Source: an uncultured Clostridia bacterium (lineage in GTDB: Bacteria; Bacillota; Clostridia; UBA1212; UBA1255). Taken from it: 36,177 nt of DNA. The notes beneath the pieces are model-generated. The model was not told the DNA's origin, made no database searches, and saw only the letters and a list, made by a program, of their open reading frames with translations. Positions 7,066 through 15,550 of this stretch are shown one piece after another. The DNA lies in the NCBI GenBank assembly GCA_947625435.1, contig CANQOI010000021.1, positions 1 through 36,177 of the forward strand, given 5' to 3'. Positions within the stretch are counted from its first letter, which is position 1, and every line of letters starts with the position of its first letter. Made by a program: the position numbers and the translations under genes.

Positions 7066-7773
7066 ATGACAGGTAATTCAAGCAAAACAGTCAGGAACAT
7101 AGCGATAACGGCCGTGTGCGTCCTTCTCGGCATATTTATATCGATACAGTATAAGAGTCTGAGCGCGAACAACGCGGCGCCCTCCTCGAATGAAGACAGA
7201 CTCGCATCGCTCCAGGCGCAGCAGCTGAGACTGATACAGGAAAACGAGAATATGCGAAGCGAGAAGGAAGACCTGGAGAAAAAAATAAGCGAGCTGGAAA
7301 ATGCCACGAATGACGAACAGATAGACAGCCTCAGGAGAGAGCTTGACAACATAAAGAAATTTGCCGGCACCACAACGGTGGCGGGACGCGGCATATACCT
7401 GTCGATAACAATAAACGAACAGATGCGCGAGGCCACGCTCCAGAGGCACCTGCTCAAGATAGTGAACGAGCTCAAGGCCTCTACGGCGCAGGCGATATCG
7501 TTCAACGGAGAAAGACTTACCGCCATGACCGAGATACGCGCCGCGGGAGAATATGTCGTGATAAACGGAAGGCAGCATTCGCAGCCGTTTGAGATATATG
7601 CCATAGGAAATCCCCAGGCCATGATAAGCGGACTGTATTTAAGCGGCAACGGACCGCTGGCGGATCTTGAGAGCGAAGGCAATTGCGACATAGTATGCGA
7701 AGCGAGAGACACCGTGACAGTGAACGCGTGCCAGAGCGGAGATATAAACACGGATCTCATTTCAAACAAATAA
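7066..7773 (+). CDS. DUF881 family protein, second copy
   Basis: Second DUF881 protein, 235 residues, 18 bases after the first. The layout is the same: an N-terminal membrane anchor (NIAITAVCVLLGIFISIQYKS), a coiled coil (about residues 44-92; RLASLQAQQLRLIQENENM), then FAGTTTVAGRGIYLSI, HLLKIVNELKASTAQAISFN, INGRQHSQPFEIYAIGNP and the final beta region. Similarity to its neighbour is clear but moderate, so the duplication is old. It keeps QYKSLSA after the anchor, close to the family's usual QFKS motif. The Shine-Dalgarno site is weak (GGTGG at 7055-7059). The pair probably works together, perhaps as a heteromer. Confidence 0.87.
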   Translation: MTGNSSKTVRNIAITAVCVLLGIFISIQYKSLSANNAAPSSNEDRLASLQAQQLRLIQENENMRSEKEDLEKKISELENATNDEQIDSLRRELDNIKKFAGTTTVAGRGIYLSITINEQMREATLQRHLLKIVNELKASTAQAISFNGERLTAMTEIRAAGEYVVINGRQHSQPFEIYAIGNPQAMISGLYLSGNGPLADLESEGNCDIVCEARDTVTVNACQSGDINTDLISNK

Positions 7774-7813
7774 CAGACAAATAACAGACCTTTCCGTAAA
7801 TAACATACATATG

Positions 7814-7861
7814 ACAGCCCCTGCATAATATTAAACGGTACAGTATTATGACAGGGGTGTC
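7814..7861 (+). other. Long hairpin covering the ribosome site of the deacetylase gene
   Basis: Paired arms GACA, CCCCTG and CATAATA (7814-7830) match TATTATG, CAGGGG and TGTC (7844-7861). That gives 17 base pairs with two single-base bulges around a 13-base loop. The right arm contains the likely Shine-Dalgarno AGGGGTG (7853-7859) of the gene starting at 7865. If the hairpin forms in the RNA it would hide the ribosome site. It could also act as a weak terminator for the DUF881 operon, though only TGTCTTT follows. Confidence 0.6.
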
Positions 7862-7864
7862 TTT

Positions 7865-8719
7865 ATGCGGACAGTTAAGATATCAAAGATATCAAAAATA
7901 TCGAAATTGTATGTGATAATGCCCGTGATACTTCTCATGGCGCTCATCGCATATCCGGTGGCGCATGTATTTCACGGCGGGGATGACAGATATGCCTCCG
8001 AGATAACGGAAGAATACGAGGTGAGCACATCCGGCTCCGTATGCAGCTGGGGACTGAAGCGCGGCAGGAACGGCTCCGTGCCCGAGGTGTCGAAAAGGGA
8101 CGCCGAAATACTCCTATCCGGCGGGGGACTGTACATAGGGGACATAAACGAGAACAAAATGTATCTCACATTTGACGAAGGCTATGAAAACGGGCTCACA
8201 GAACAGATACTGGACGTACTCAAGGAGGAGAACGTCAGAGCGATATTCTTCATAACGGGAGATTATCTCAAAAGGAACGGCGATATAGTGCGCAGGATGC
8301 TCGAAGAGGGGCACGAGGTGGGAAATCACACCATGAACCACTTCTCAATGCCCGGGCTCGATCCCGTAAAATGCGAGAGTGAGATACTTGAGCTTGACAG
8401 TCTGTTCTTTGAAGAATTCGGAGAGCACATGCGCATGCTGCGCCCGCCGAAGGGCGAATATAACGCACAGGTGCTCGGTATCGCGAAAAAACTCAATTAC
8501 AAATGCATAATGTGGAGCTTTGCGTATAAAGACTGGCTCACAAACGAGCAAAAGGGCGCGGAATACGCATATAAGACTATAACGGAAAATTTTCACAACG
8601 GAGCAGTGCTCCTGCTTCACGCAGTGTCGGAGGACAATGCAGGCGCGCTCTCGTCGGTTATAAAAGAGGCGAGGAAGCAGGGCTACGAATTCGGCTCTCC
8701 GGAGGATCTTTCAAGATGA
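7865..8719 (+). CDS. PdaA-like polysaccharide (peptidoglycan) deacetylase
   Basis: Exported NodB-domain deacetylase, 284 residues, probably acting on MurNAc of spore cortex peptidoglycan in the muramic-delta-lactam pathway. An N-terminal signal anchor (residues 15-34) is followed by WGLKRGRNGSVPEVS, typical of the PdaA subgroup. The catalytic motifs are TFDEGYENG (102-110; catalytic Asp then metal-site Glu in place of the usual Asp/Asn), NHTMNH (154-159; metal histidines), RPPKGEY (193-199) and LLLHAVS near 250. Known PdaA proteins have TFDNGYENG. The N-terminus has a repeat (ISKISKISK). It overlaps yqfC by four bases (ATGA), linking it to sporulation. The ribosome site lies in a strong hairpin, suggesting controlled translation. 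Confidence 0.85.
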   Translation: MRTVKISKISKISKLYVIMPVILLMALIAYPVAHVFHGGDDRYASEITEEYEVSTSGSVCSWGLKRGRNGSVPEVSKRDAEILLSGGGLYIGDINENKMYLTFDEGYENGLTEQILDVLKEENVRAIFFITGDYLKRNGDIVRRMLEEGHEVGNHTMNHFSMPGLDPVKCESEILELDSLFFEEFGEHMRMLRPPKGEYNAQVLGIAKKLNYKCIMWSFAYKDWLTNEQKGAEYAYKTITENFHNGAVLLLHAVSEDNAGALSSVIKEARKQGYEFGSPEDLSR

Positions 8720-8925
8720 GCATGCCTTCTGTCAGGATATACGGGAACCGCCTGGTGCAGATACTCGCGCACAGAGGACTCTGCGGGTGCACCGAAAGCG
8801 AGATCGATATAAACAGCGGCGCGGGCGTCATATGCATAAAAGGAAAGGATCTCGCCATAGCCGAGATAAATGACGAATATATATCGGTAAAGGGCGACGT
8901 AAACAGCATAACATACGGAAATTGA
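8716..8925 (+). CDS. yqfC: Sporulation protein YqfC
   Basis: Small protein (69 residues) of the YabP/YqfC family, made in the mother cell during sporulation in Bacillus. The family's features are visible: VRIYGNRLVQILAHRGLCGCTESEIDINSG is close to the usual phrase about a function at the cell surface being encoded by beta strands, and IKGKDLAIAEINDEYISVKGDV closes the domain. It starts within the stop of the deacetylase gene (ATGA) and is followed after 27 bases by yqfD, its normal partner. The molecular role is not established; pairing with YqfD in sporulation is known from Bacillus. It is shorter than the ~90-residue Bacillus protein but the core domain looks complete. Confidence 0.85.
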   Translation: MSMPSVRIYGNRLVQILAHRGLCGCTESEIDINSGAGVICIKGKDLAIAEINDEYISVKGDVNSITYGN

Positions 8926-8952
8926 CACGGGAATCGACACGGAGAAGCGCAT

Positions 8953-10134
8953 ATGTACAGATTCGTAAATTACATGCAGAACTATGTGGGCATAAAAATA
9001 TCGGGACAGAGGCCGTATAAATTCATAAACATATGCCTCAAAAGGCGCATCGCCCTGTGGAACATAGAACGCATATCGGAAAATGAATTCAGCCTCTGCA
9101 TGTTCGCGGGAGATTTCAGAAAGAACGTGCGCGCCGTAGCCTTGAAATCTCATGTGAGAGTACATATAACGTATAAAAAGGGAGTAAAATATTCACTTAA
9201 AAAAATGATCGCGCGAAGATCCTTCATAGCCGCGCTGATAATGACAACATGTCTTTTCTGCCTTCTCAGCTCCGTTGTATGGCGCATAGACATAGAAGGC
9301 GCCGACGCGGCTCTCAGAGTGAGCACAAGGGCGCTGCTGGGTGAAATGGGCATAAAAAGAGGCATGTTCATGTCCGATGTGAATGTAAAAGCCGTTTCAA
9401 GTGAAATACTCGGGAAGGACAAACGCCTCTCATGGGTCGGCGTCAGGAAACACGGCACTACGCTCACCGTAGAGCTTGACAAGGCGTCATTTTACAAAGA
9501 AAAAGAATCGGAGGACATAAAGGACGGAGAGCCCCGCGATATAGCCGTTTCGAAGGACTGTCAGCTTTACAAAATAACCGTTGTGAACGGCGCCAAGCTC
9601 CAAAACGAGGGCAGCGCCGTGCTGTCCGGTGAGACCGTTATAAGCGGAGAGGGCGGATGCGCCGAGGGAACGGTGCAGGGGATCGTGCGGTACAAGGCTG
9701 AAGCGAAAGTTTCGGAAAGCGCGGAAATGCTGAGATTCACGGGCAGGAGCAGCGAAAGAACGTCACTTTTGTTGTTCGGCCTTAAGATAGATCTGCCGGC
9801 ATGGGGAAGGAATAAAGGAGATTTTACGTCATACGACAGCTTTTACACAGAAAAATATCTCATAAACGACAGTGTACCCATAGGTACGGGGCACCTTGTC
9901 ATGAAGGAGACGGCATACGAAAAAGCGGAGCTGAGCCGCGAAGAGGCGGAAATGAAGGCGAAAACGGACACGGAGACCATGCTGGACGCGGTCATACCCG
10001 ACGACGCCGAAATACTCGCCACATACGGATGCTTTACGGAAAAGGACGGAGCGCTGTACTACACCGCGGAGGCGGAGGTGCTCGAAAACGTGGGCGTATA
10101 CGTAAAATCCCCGCCCGAAAAGGCCGAAGGATGA
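8953..10134 (+). CDS. yqfD: Sporulation protein YqfD
   Basis: Membrane protein of the YqfD family, 393 residues, needed for efficient sporulation in Bacillus relatives. The soluble N-terminal part (MYRFVNYMQNYVGIKISGQR to about residue 90) is followed by one hydrophobic segment (AALIMTTCLFCLLSSVVWRI, about 96-115) and a large extracytoplasmic region that starts with IDIEGAD. The signature LSWVGVRKHGTTLTVEL lies near 157-173, and VVNGAKLQNEGSAVLSGETVISG near 213-235. GGAG about 10 bases before the ATG supports the start. Unlike Bacillus, phoH does not follow; the next gene is a LysR regulator with its own promoter, so the sporulation operon ends here. Confidence 0.92.
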   Translation: MYRFVNYMQNYVGIKISGQRPYKFINICLKRRIALWNIERISENEFSLCMFAGDFRKNVRAVALKSHVRVHITYKKGVKYSLKKMIARRSFIAALIMTTCLFCLLSSVVWRIDIEGADAALRVSTRALLGEMGIKRGMFMSDVNVKAVSSEILGKDKRLSWVGVRKHGTTLTVELDKASFYKEKESEDIKDGEPRDIAVSKDCQLYKITVVNGAKLQNEGSAVLSGETVISGEGGCAEGTVQGIVRYKAEAKVSESAEMLRFTGRSSERTSLLLFGLKIDLPAWGRNKGDFTSYDSFYTEKYLINDSVPIGTGHLVMKETAYEKAELSREEAEMKAKTDTETMLDAVIPDDAEILATYGCFTEKDGALYYTAEAEVLENVGVYVKSPPEKAEG

Positions 10135-10159
10135 CATTTTAAAAATTAAAGTGTATAAT
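10131..10159 (+). promoter_or_regulatory. Promoter of the LysR gene
   Basis: ATGACA (10131-10136), a 17-base spacer and a perfect TATAAT (10154-10159). The -35 box overlaps the stop codon of yqfD (10132-10134). AGGAGG at 10185-10190 follows, eight bases before the ATG. Confidence 0.75.
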
Positions 10160-10198
10160 CGGCAGCGTAAAACTTCTCGTAAACAGGAGGATCGCGCC

Positions 10199-11134
10199 AT
10201 GACGCTCCAACAGCTCCACTATGTGATAACAGTTTCCGAAACGGGATCATTAAACAAAGCGGCGGAGATACTTTACATTTCACAGCCGTCGCTCACAGGC
10301 TCGGTGCAGGCACTGGAAAATGAACTGGGAATAACGATATTCCACAGGAGCGGGCGCGGCATGACGCTCACGAACGACGGACTTGAGTTCATAACGCACG
10401 CAAGACAGGTGTACCATCAGTATGAGCTCCTGTTGGACAAATACGGAAATTCGGAGCATATCAAAAAGAAATTCGGCATATCGACGCAGCATTATTCCTT
10501 CGCGGTAAAAACGTTCGTTGAAATGGTAAAGAATTTCAACATAGCCGAATACGAGTTCGCCATAAGAGAGACAAAGACGCGCGAGGTCATAGACGATGTG
10601 AGCACGCTCAGGAGCGAGATAGGCATAATATATCTCAGCGATTTCAACAGGAAGATAATAACGAACCTCCTGAGGGCGAACGAGCTGGAATTTCACAGGC
10701 TGATAGAATGCAAGGCGTACGTTTATATATGGAGAGGACATCCCCTCGCCGGGTGCAGCTCGATACGCTTCGAGCAGCTGTCGGACTACCCGTGCCTTTC
10801 CTTCGAGCAGGGAAGCGACAGCTCATTTTACTTTGCGGAGGAGATACTGAGCACGAACGAATATCCGCGGACGATAAAGACGAACGACAGAGCCACTATG
10901 CTCAATCTCATGGTGGGTCTCAACGGATACACGCTCTGCTCGGGTATAATATGCGAGGAGCTGAACGGCCCGGAATATATAGCCGTGCCCTTCGATTATG
11001 AGGGCGACACGTCCGACGGGCTCATGGAGATAGGATATATCGTAAAGAAAAACGTTATTTTGAGTAAAATGGGAACTATTTATATCGACGAGATGAAAAA
11101 ATATCTTGAATCGTACGCCAAAAGAAAGGTATAG
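10199..11134 (+). CDS. LysR family transcriptional regulator
   Basis: LysR-type regulator, 311 residues. The N-terminal winged helix-turn-helix is textbook: MTLQQLHYVITVSETGSLNK, AAEILYISQPSLTGSVQALE, then the wing GITIFHRSGRGMTLTNDG. The rest is the two-lobed effector domain. The ATG at 10199 is chosen because AGGAGG lies eight bases upstream and the family normally begins MTLxQL; an in-frame ATG at 10151 would lie within the -10 region. It precedes a same-strand operon for 2-oxoacid oxidation, and a palindrome at 11130-11146 and a promoter lie between. It probably controls that operon in response to an amino- or oxo-acid, which is inference. LysR proteins are more often divergent from their targets, so the tandem layout is mildly unusual. 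Confidence 0.92.
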   Translation: MTLQQLHYVITVSETGSLNKAAEILYISQPSLTGSVQALENELGITIFHRSGRGMTLTNDGLEFITHARQVYHQYELLLDKYGNSEHIKKKFGISTQHYSFAVKTFVEMVKNFNIAEYEFAIRETKTREVIDDVSTLRSEIGIIYLSDFNRKIITNLLRANELEFHRLIECKAYVYIWRGHPLAGCSSIRFEQLSDYPCLSFEQGSDSSFYFAEEILSTNEYPRTIKTNDRATMLNLMVGLNGYTLCSGIICEELNGPEYIAVPFDYEGDTSDGLMEIGYIVKKNVILSKMGTIYIDEMKKYLESYAKRKV

Positions 11135-11146
11135 GTATAACCTATA
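11130..11146. promoter_or_regulatory. Palindrome, candidate LysR operator
   Basis: A perfect dyad TATAGGT-ATA-ACCTATA, containing the T-N11-A spacing of LysR boxes, overlaps the lysR stop codon and lies about 23 bases upstream of the operon's -35 box. It is well placed for activation of the downstream operon. Confidence 0.5.
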
Positions 11147-11168
11147 GTTCGCTATATAAACTGAGTAT

Positions 11169-11196
11169 TAGACAAATAACCGGCCGGGTGTAAAAT
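11169..11196 (+). promoter_or_regulatory. Promoter of the oxidoreductase operon
   Basis: TAGACA (11169-11174), a 16-base spacer and TAAAAT (11191-11196), one mismatch each. A small hairpin with GTGC/GCAC arms follows in the leader, then AGGAG at 11225-11229 ten bases before the TTG start. Confidence 0.6.
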
Positions 11197-11239
11197 ATGC
11201 GGGTGCTTCGGGCACACAGCATTTAGGAGTTGATACGGT

Positions 11240-11800
11240 TTGACTGAGATACTTTGGCACGGTCGGGGAGGACAGGGCGCATTCACAGCCGCCAGATTGG
11301 CGGGGTGCGCATATGCCATGAAAAGTGAAGATTGCTACGCGCTCGCATTCCCGTCCTTCGGGCCGGAGAGAAGGGGAGCGCCCATACGGGCTTTCACAAA
11401 GCTCGGAAACAGCGGGATAGGCGACAGAAGTGAGATAGAAAAGGCCGATTTCAGTATATTTCTTGACGATACGCTGTACACGGAGTCCGCATTTTCGGAG
11501 CTCAAAGAAGGCGGCATTATAATCTTAAACACAAAACATGATATTTCACGCCCGGGACTGTACTGCATAGACGCCGACGCCATTGCGGTGGAGACTCTCG
11601 GCATACATATAACGAACACCGTGATGCTGGGTGTGCTCGCCGCCGTTATGAGCGGACGGGACAGCGAGGTCATTACAATGGGGGATATAGAAAAAGCAGT
11701 GCGCCTTTGTCTTCCCGCTAAGATACAGGATAAGAACACGGCGGCCGCCGCAAGGGCTTTTGAGGAAGCTGTGAGCATGAAAGCGAGGCGCGTGCAATGA
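11240..11800 (+). CDS. 2-oxoacid:ferredoxin oxidoreductase, gamma subunit
   Basis: Gamma subunit (186 residues) of a four-subunit 2-oxoacid:ferredoxin oxidoreductase, which oxidatively decarboxylates a 2-oxoacid to an acyl-CoA and reduces ferredoxin. The signature WHGRGGQGAFTAARLAG is at the N-terminus, and GPERRGAPIRAFTKL (about residues 43-57) matches the family's second block. The start is TTG (11240), ten bases after AGGAG; no ATG or GTG fits. It overlaps the delta gene by four bases. The gamma-delta-alpha-beta order is standard for PorCDAB/VorCDAB-type enzymes. Substrate cannot be assigned from this subunit; the downstream ligase and aminotransferase favour an amino-acid-derived oxoacid over pyruvate. 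Confidence 0.9.
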   Translation: MTEILWHGRGGQGAFTAARLAGCAYAMKSEDCYALAFPSFGPERRGAPIRAFTKLGNSGIGDRSEIEKADFSIFLDDTLYTESAFSELKEGGIIILNTKHDISRPGLYCIDADAIAVETLGIHITNTVMLGVLAAVMSGRDSEVITMGDIEKAVRLCLPAKIQDKNTAAAARAFEEAVSMKARRVQ

Positions 11801-12087
11801 AGCCGTATTTAAGAGACCACACACCCGTACTTTTGAGCGAGATACCGGACGCGCCTTCATATGAGGCGGGATTCCTTGTGAGCAAAAACGCAGGCTGGAG
11901 GAGCACGAGACCCGTTATAGACACCGAAAAATGCACCGGATGCCTCATGTGCTATCTGCATTGCCCCGAGGGCGTTATATACAAAGCCGGCGGCAAGGTC
12001 GCCGTTGATTACGATTTCTGCAAGGGCTGCGGCATATGCGTCAGGATATGCAGGGCCGGCGCGATAGAAACGGAGGCTGAGAGATAA
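11797..12087 (+). CDS. 2-oxoacid:ferredoxin oxidoreductase, delta (ferredoxin) subunit
   Basis: Ferredoxin-like delta subunit, 96 residues, carrying electrons from the catalytic subunits to external ferredoxin. Two complete 4Fe-4S motifs are visible: CTGCLMCYLHCPEG (about residues 48-61) and CKGCGICVRICRAGAI (about 74-89). The N-terminal ~40 residues, including WRSTRPVID, are typical of PorD/VorD. Its ATG overlaps the gamma gene stop (ATGA) and its own stop is one base from the alpha gene ATG, so the subunits are translationally coupled. No cluster cysteine is missing. Confidence 0.93.
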   Translation: MKPYLRDHTPVLLSEIPDAPSYEAGFLVSKNAGWRSTRPVIDTEKCTGCLMCYLHCPEGVIYKAGGKVAVDYDFCKGCGICVRICRAGAIETEAER

Positions 12088-12088
12088 T

Positions 12089-13273
12089 ATGGCAAGACAG
12101 TTCATTTCCGGGAACGAAGCGTTTGCCTCGGGAATAAGGCTCGCAAAGCCCCACGTGATATCCGCGTACCCCATAACGCCTCAGACCGTGGTGGTGGAGA
12201 GGCTTTCAGAAATGGTTGAGGACGGGAGCCTCAGGAGCGAATTCATACACGTGGAATCGGAGCATTCCGCTCTCTCGTGCGCCATAGGCGCCTCGTCCGT
12301 GGGGGCAAGGGCCTTTACGGCCACATCTTCGCAGGGGCTTCTGTACATGGCGGAATGCCTCGTATATGCTTCGGGCGGGCGTTTTCCGATAGTCATGATG
12401 AACGCGAACCGGTCAACGGCGCTGCCGTGGAACATATACGGAGATCAGAGAGACTCCCTCGCACTTCTTGACTGCGGCTGGATACAGGCTTATGTGAAGG
12501 ACGCGCAGGAGGCTCTCGACATAGCCCTCATGAGCTACTACATTGCGGAAAACGAGCGCGTTTCAACGCCCTTCATGGCGAACCTCGACGGATTCGTGCT
12601 GACTCACACTTATGAAGTGGTGGACGTGCCGGAGAGCGACAGGGCGGATCTGTTCCTTCCTCCGTATGAGACGGACAACAGGCTCGATCTTGAAAATCCG
12701 CGCAACCTCGCATTCTCCGCGGGGCCGGAGTACAACGCCGCATTCAAGTACAAAGAGCACGCAGGCATGATGAATGCCAAACAGGTGATAACAGAGGCCG
12801 AGGCGCGCTTTGAAAGGATATTCGGAAGAAAATATACGGGACTCATTGAAGAGTACAGGACAGAGGACGCGGAGTATATCCTTATAACTCTCGGCAGCAT
12901 ATATCCTCTCGCCTGTGAAACGGCGGACGCCCTGAGGACGGAGGGCGTAAAGGCGGGTATCATAAGGATAAGATATATGAGACCCTTCCCGGCAGTTGAA
13001 ATAGCCGAAGCAGTCTCCGGGGCAAAGGCGGCGGCCGTACTCGAAAAGGACATATCCTTCGGAAATGAAGGCACCGTATATACAAATGTAAACTCCGCGC
13101 TCCACACTGCGGGCGTGCGCACGGTCACATCGGACTACATAGGCGGACTCGGAGGCAAGAGCATATCGGGAAACGACATAAGACACATATATGACAGGAT
13201 GATGAGCGGAGTATCCGAGGTGCGTTTTATAGGGATAGACGACAGGAGCGGGGAAGGCGGTGACGCATCGTGA
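12089..13273 (+). CDS. 2-oxoacid:ferredoxin oxidoreductase, alpha subunit
   Basis: Alpha subunit, 394 residues, providing the pyrimidine-side domain for thiamine diphosphate. The N-terminal block GNEAFASGIRLAKPHVISAY, followed by PITPQTVVVERL, is the conserved start of PorA/VorA/KorA; EFIHVESEHSALSCAIGASS supplies the family's Glu-containing loop. ANRSTALPWNIYGDQRDSLA (about residues 110-129) and TLGSIYPLACETADALR (about 271-287) mark the later domains. Length agrees with the PorA family. The GTG of the beta gene overlaps its stop (GTGA). Sequence alone does not separate pyruvate, branched-chain or aryl substrates. Confidence 0.93.
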   Translation: MARQFISGNEAFASGIRLAKPHVISAYPITPQTVVVERLSEMVEDGSLRSEFIHVESEHSALSCAIGASSVGARAFTATSSQGLLYMAECLVYASGGRFPIVMMNANRSTALPWNIYGDQRDSLALLDCGWIQAYVKDAQEALDIALMSYYIAENERVSTPFMANLDGFVLTHTYEVVDVPESDRADLFLPPYETDNRLDLENPRNLAFSAGPEYNAAFKYKEHAGMMNAKQVITEAEARFERIFGRKYTGLIEEYRTEDAEYILITLGSIYPLACETADALRTEGVKAGIIRIRYMRPFPAVEIAEAVSGAKAAAVLEKDISFGNEGTVYTNVNSALHTAGVRTVTSDYIGGLGGKSISGNDIRHIYDRMMSGVSEVRFIGIDDRSGEGGDAS

Positions 13274-14163
13274 GCATAAATGTCAGGGATCTGAACGAAA
13301 GTGAATTCTTCTACGGACACAAGGCGTGCGCGGGATGCGGCGGAAGCCTGGCGGTGAGGATAGCGCTCAAGGTGCTGGGAGAGCGTTCCGTGGCGGTGCT
13401 CCCGGCGGGCTGCATGTCGGCTGTAGGATTTAATTTTCCGCAGCTGTGTTTTGCGAACAACGCCATAATATCAACATTCGCGGGCACGGCATCGATGCTC
13501 ACGGGCATAGAGGCGGGGCTCCGCGCAAAGGGCGTCAGCGATTTTCACGCGGTGGGATTTGCCGGGGACGGAGGCACTGCCGACATAGGACTGCAGGCTC
13601 TTTCGGGAGCGATAGACAGGAACGACAATATCATATATATATGCTATGACAATGAGGCGTATATGAACACGGGCATACAGAAGAGCTCTCTCACGCCCTT
13701 CGGAGCCAGAACGACCACGACTCCCGCCGGCAAGAATATACGGGGAAATGTGAAGGACAAGAAAAACATGTTTGAGATAGTGGCGGCTCACGGCATACCG
13801 TACGCGGCCACGGCGAGCATAGGATATATGAACGACTTCATGAACAAGGTGGATAAGGCGTCGCGCATACACGGTACGAAGTACATACATGTCATGGCGC
13901 CGTGTCCTACAGGCTGGGGTCATGAGCCGTGTGAAACGGTCGAGATAGCAAAGGAGGCCGTGGACTGCGGGCTGTGGTATCTTGCGGAATATGAGGATTC
14001 CGAATATATACTGAACAGGAACGTAAAGGATTTCACGGACATTTCACAGTATCTGAGGAAACAGAGCCGCTTCAGACATCTTCGGGACGAGGATATAGAA
14101 TATATAACGAAGTCACGCGATGCGAAGTGGAATGAGATAAGGACAAAATACAAAACGGTCTGA
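13270..14163 (+). CDS. 2-oxoacid:ferredoxin oxidoreductase, beta subunit
   Basis: Beta subunit, 297 residues, binding the diphosphate of thiamine diphosphate and one 4Fe-4S cluster. HKACAGCGG (residues 18-25) and PAGCMSAVGF (about 46-54) give three cluster cysteines; the fourth is probably CPTGWGHEPCE near residue 213. The thiamine-diphosphate motif runs from GDGGTADIG (99-107) to YDNEAYMNTG (126-135). TPFGARTTTTPAGK is the family's following block. Start is GTG, overlapping the alpha stop. All catalytic motifs are intact, so the complex should be functional. The ligase gene follows after 26 bases. Confidence 0.93.
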   Translation: MSINVRDLNESEFFYGHKACAGCGGSLAVRIALKVLGERSVAVLPAGCMSAVGFNFPQLCFANNAIISTFAGTASMLTGIEAGLRAKGVSDFHAVGFAGDGGTADIGLQALSGAIDRNDNIIYICYDNEAYMNTGIQKSSLTPFGARTTTTPAGKNIRGNVKDKKNMFEIVAAHGIPYAATASIGYMNDFMNKVDKASRIHGTKYIHVMAPCPTGWGHEPCETVEIAKEAVDCGLWYLAEYEDSEYILNRNVKDFTDISQYLRKQSRFRHLRDEDIEYITKSRDAKWNEIRTKYKTV

Positions 14164-14189
14164 ACAGACCACATCAGGAGGAATATAAA

Positions 14190-15515
14190 ATGCCTAACGG
14201 AAAATATTGGGACGAAAAGCTTGAAACGATGCCGAGAGAGGAGCTTGAAGCAAGGCAGCTCGAGGATCTTAAGGAAATAGTTAAATTTGCGTACGACCAC
14301 GCGCCGTACTATAAGCGGTCATTTGACGAAGCGGGAGTAAAGCCGGAGGATATAAAGACGCTCTCGGACATACAGAAATTCCCCTTCATAGACAAGAAGA
14401 CACAGAGAGATACGCAGGGCGTAGGCTCTTTTCTCGGCGAGCTCTGCGCCGTTCCCGAGGAGGACGTGGTGTTCATATCAACATCGTCCGGCTCTACCGG
14501 CGTGCCTACAATGAGCCCTTTTACAAAGAAGGATTTCGATGAGTTCCAGGAAACAGAAAGCAGATGGTTCTGGCAGGTAGGGATGCGCCCCAATGACAGG
14601 TACGTGCACGCCCTTAACTTCTCGCTCTACGTGGGCGGCCCCGACGTTATAGGCGCTCAGAATCTGGGAGCGCTCTGCATATGGGGCGGCACTCTTCCCA
14701 GCGAGAGACTGCTTTTCGTGCTCAAAACGTATCAGCCCACTATAATATGGACGAGTCCGTCGTACGCATGGCAGCTGGGCGAGAAGGCTCTCAAGAGCGG
14801 CATCGATCCCAAAAAGGATCTCAATATAAAGAAGATAATAGTTGCCGGCGAGCTGGGCGGATCCATTGAGGCCACGAGAAAGGCAATAGAGGATCTGTGG
14901 GGAGCCGAGGTGTATGACTTCTACGGGCTTTCGGATATATTCGGAGCATGCGCCGCCATGTGCGAGGTCAAGGACGGCCTGCATATCGCCGAGAATCATA
15001 TACTTGTCGAGACGGTGGACATAAATACGGGAGAGGTTCTGAAGCCCGGAGAGGTGGGAGAGCTTGTATTTACGACTCTCCGCAAGCACGCAAGACCCCT
15101 CATACGTTTCCGCACAGGCGATGTGGGACGCATAGATTACACTCCGTGTCCGTGCGGACGCACTCACGGCAGGATCCATATAAACGGCAGGAAGGACGAC
15201 ATGTTCATAGTTTCCGCGGTGAACGTTTTCCCCAGCGATATAGAAGCCGTTGTGAGAGAGCTGGAGGGTATAACGGGAGAATATCTCATACGCATATTCG
15301 AAAAGGATTATACGTGCAAGTATTCTGTTGAAATAGAAAAGAATTCCGACAATTCGCTTCCGGACGATGTGGTCGCGGACAGAGTCTCTTCGGCGCTCAA
15401 GGCCAGGATAGGCGTAAAGCCGTACAGCGTGAAGGTGCATAAGGACGGAGAACTCGGCACGCGTTCCGAACACAAGGCCAAGAGAGTCATAGACGAGCGG
15501 GTCCATACCGCATGA
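14190..15515 (+). CDS. Phenylacetate-CoA-ligase-like adenylate-forming enzyme
   Basis: AMP-forming acyl- or aryl-CoA ligase of the PaaK family, 441 residues, converting a carboxylic acid, ATP and CoA to an acyl-CoA, or the reverse. Visible motifs are WDEKLETMPREELEARQLE at the start, the P-loop STSSGSTGVPT (about residues 97-107; PaaK usually has SSGTTGKP), YGLSDIFG (about 248-255), RTGDVGRID (about 308-316), CPCGRTHGRIHINGRKDDM and VNVFPSDIE. The adenylation and CoA domains are both complete. An AGGAGG site precedes the ATG. In this operon it could hydrolyse the oxidoreductase's acyl-CoA product to the acid, or supply acyl-CoA for reductive carboxylation. The substrate may be phenylacetate, indoleacetate or a branched acid; the sequence does not decide. 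Confidence 0.88.
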   Translation: MPNGKYWDEKLETMPREELEARQLEDLKEIVKFAYDHAPYYKRSFDEAGVKPEDIKTLSDIQKFPFIDKKTQRDTQGVGSFLGELCAVPEEDVVFISTSSGSTGVPTMSPFTKKDFDEFQETESRWFWQVGMRPNDRYVHALNFSLYVGGPDVIGAQNLGALCIWGGTLPSERLLFVLKTYQPTIIWTSPSYAWQLGEKALKSGIDPKKDLNIKKIIVAGELGGSIEATRKAIEDLWGAEVYDFYGLSDIFGACAAMCEVKDGLHIAENHILVETVDINTGEVLKPGEVGELVFTTLRKHARPLIRFRTGDVGRIDYTPCPCGRTHGRIHINGRKDDMFIVSAVNVFPSDIEAVVRELEGITGEYLIRIFEKDYTCKYSVEIEKNSDNSLPDDVVADRVSSALKARIGVKPYSVKVHKDGELGTRSEHKAKRVIDERVHTA

Positions 15516-15550
15516 CCCGGCGATCACGCGCAGGTATACGGAGGTAAAAT

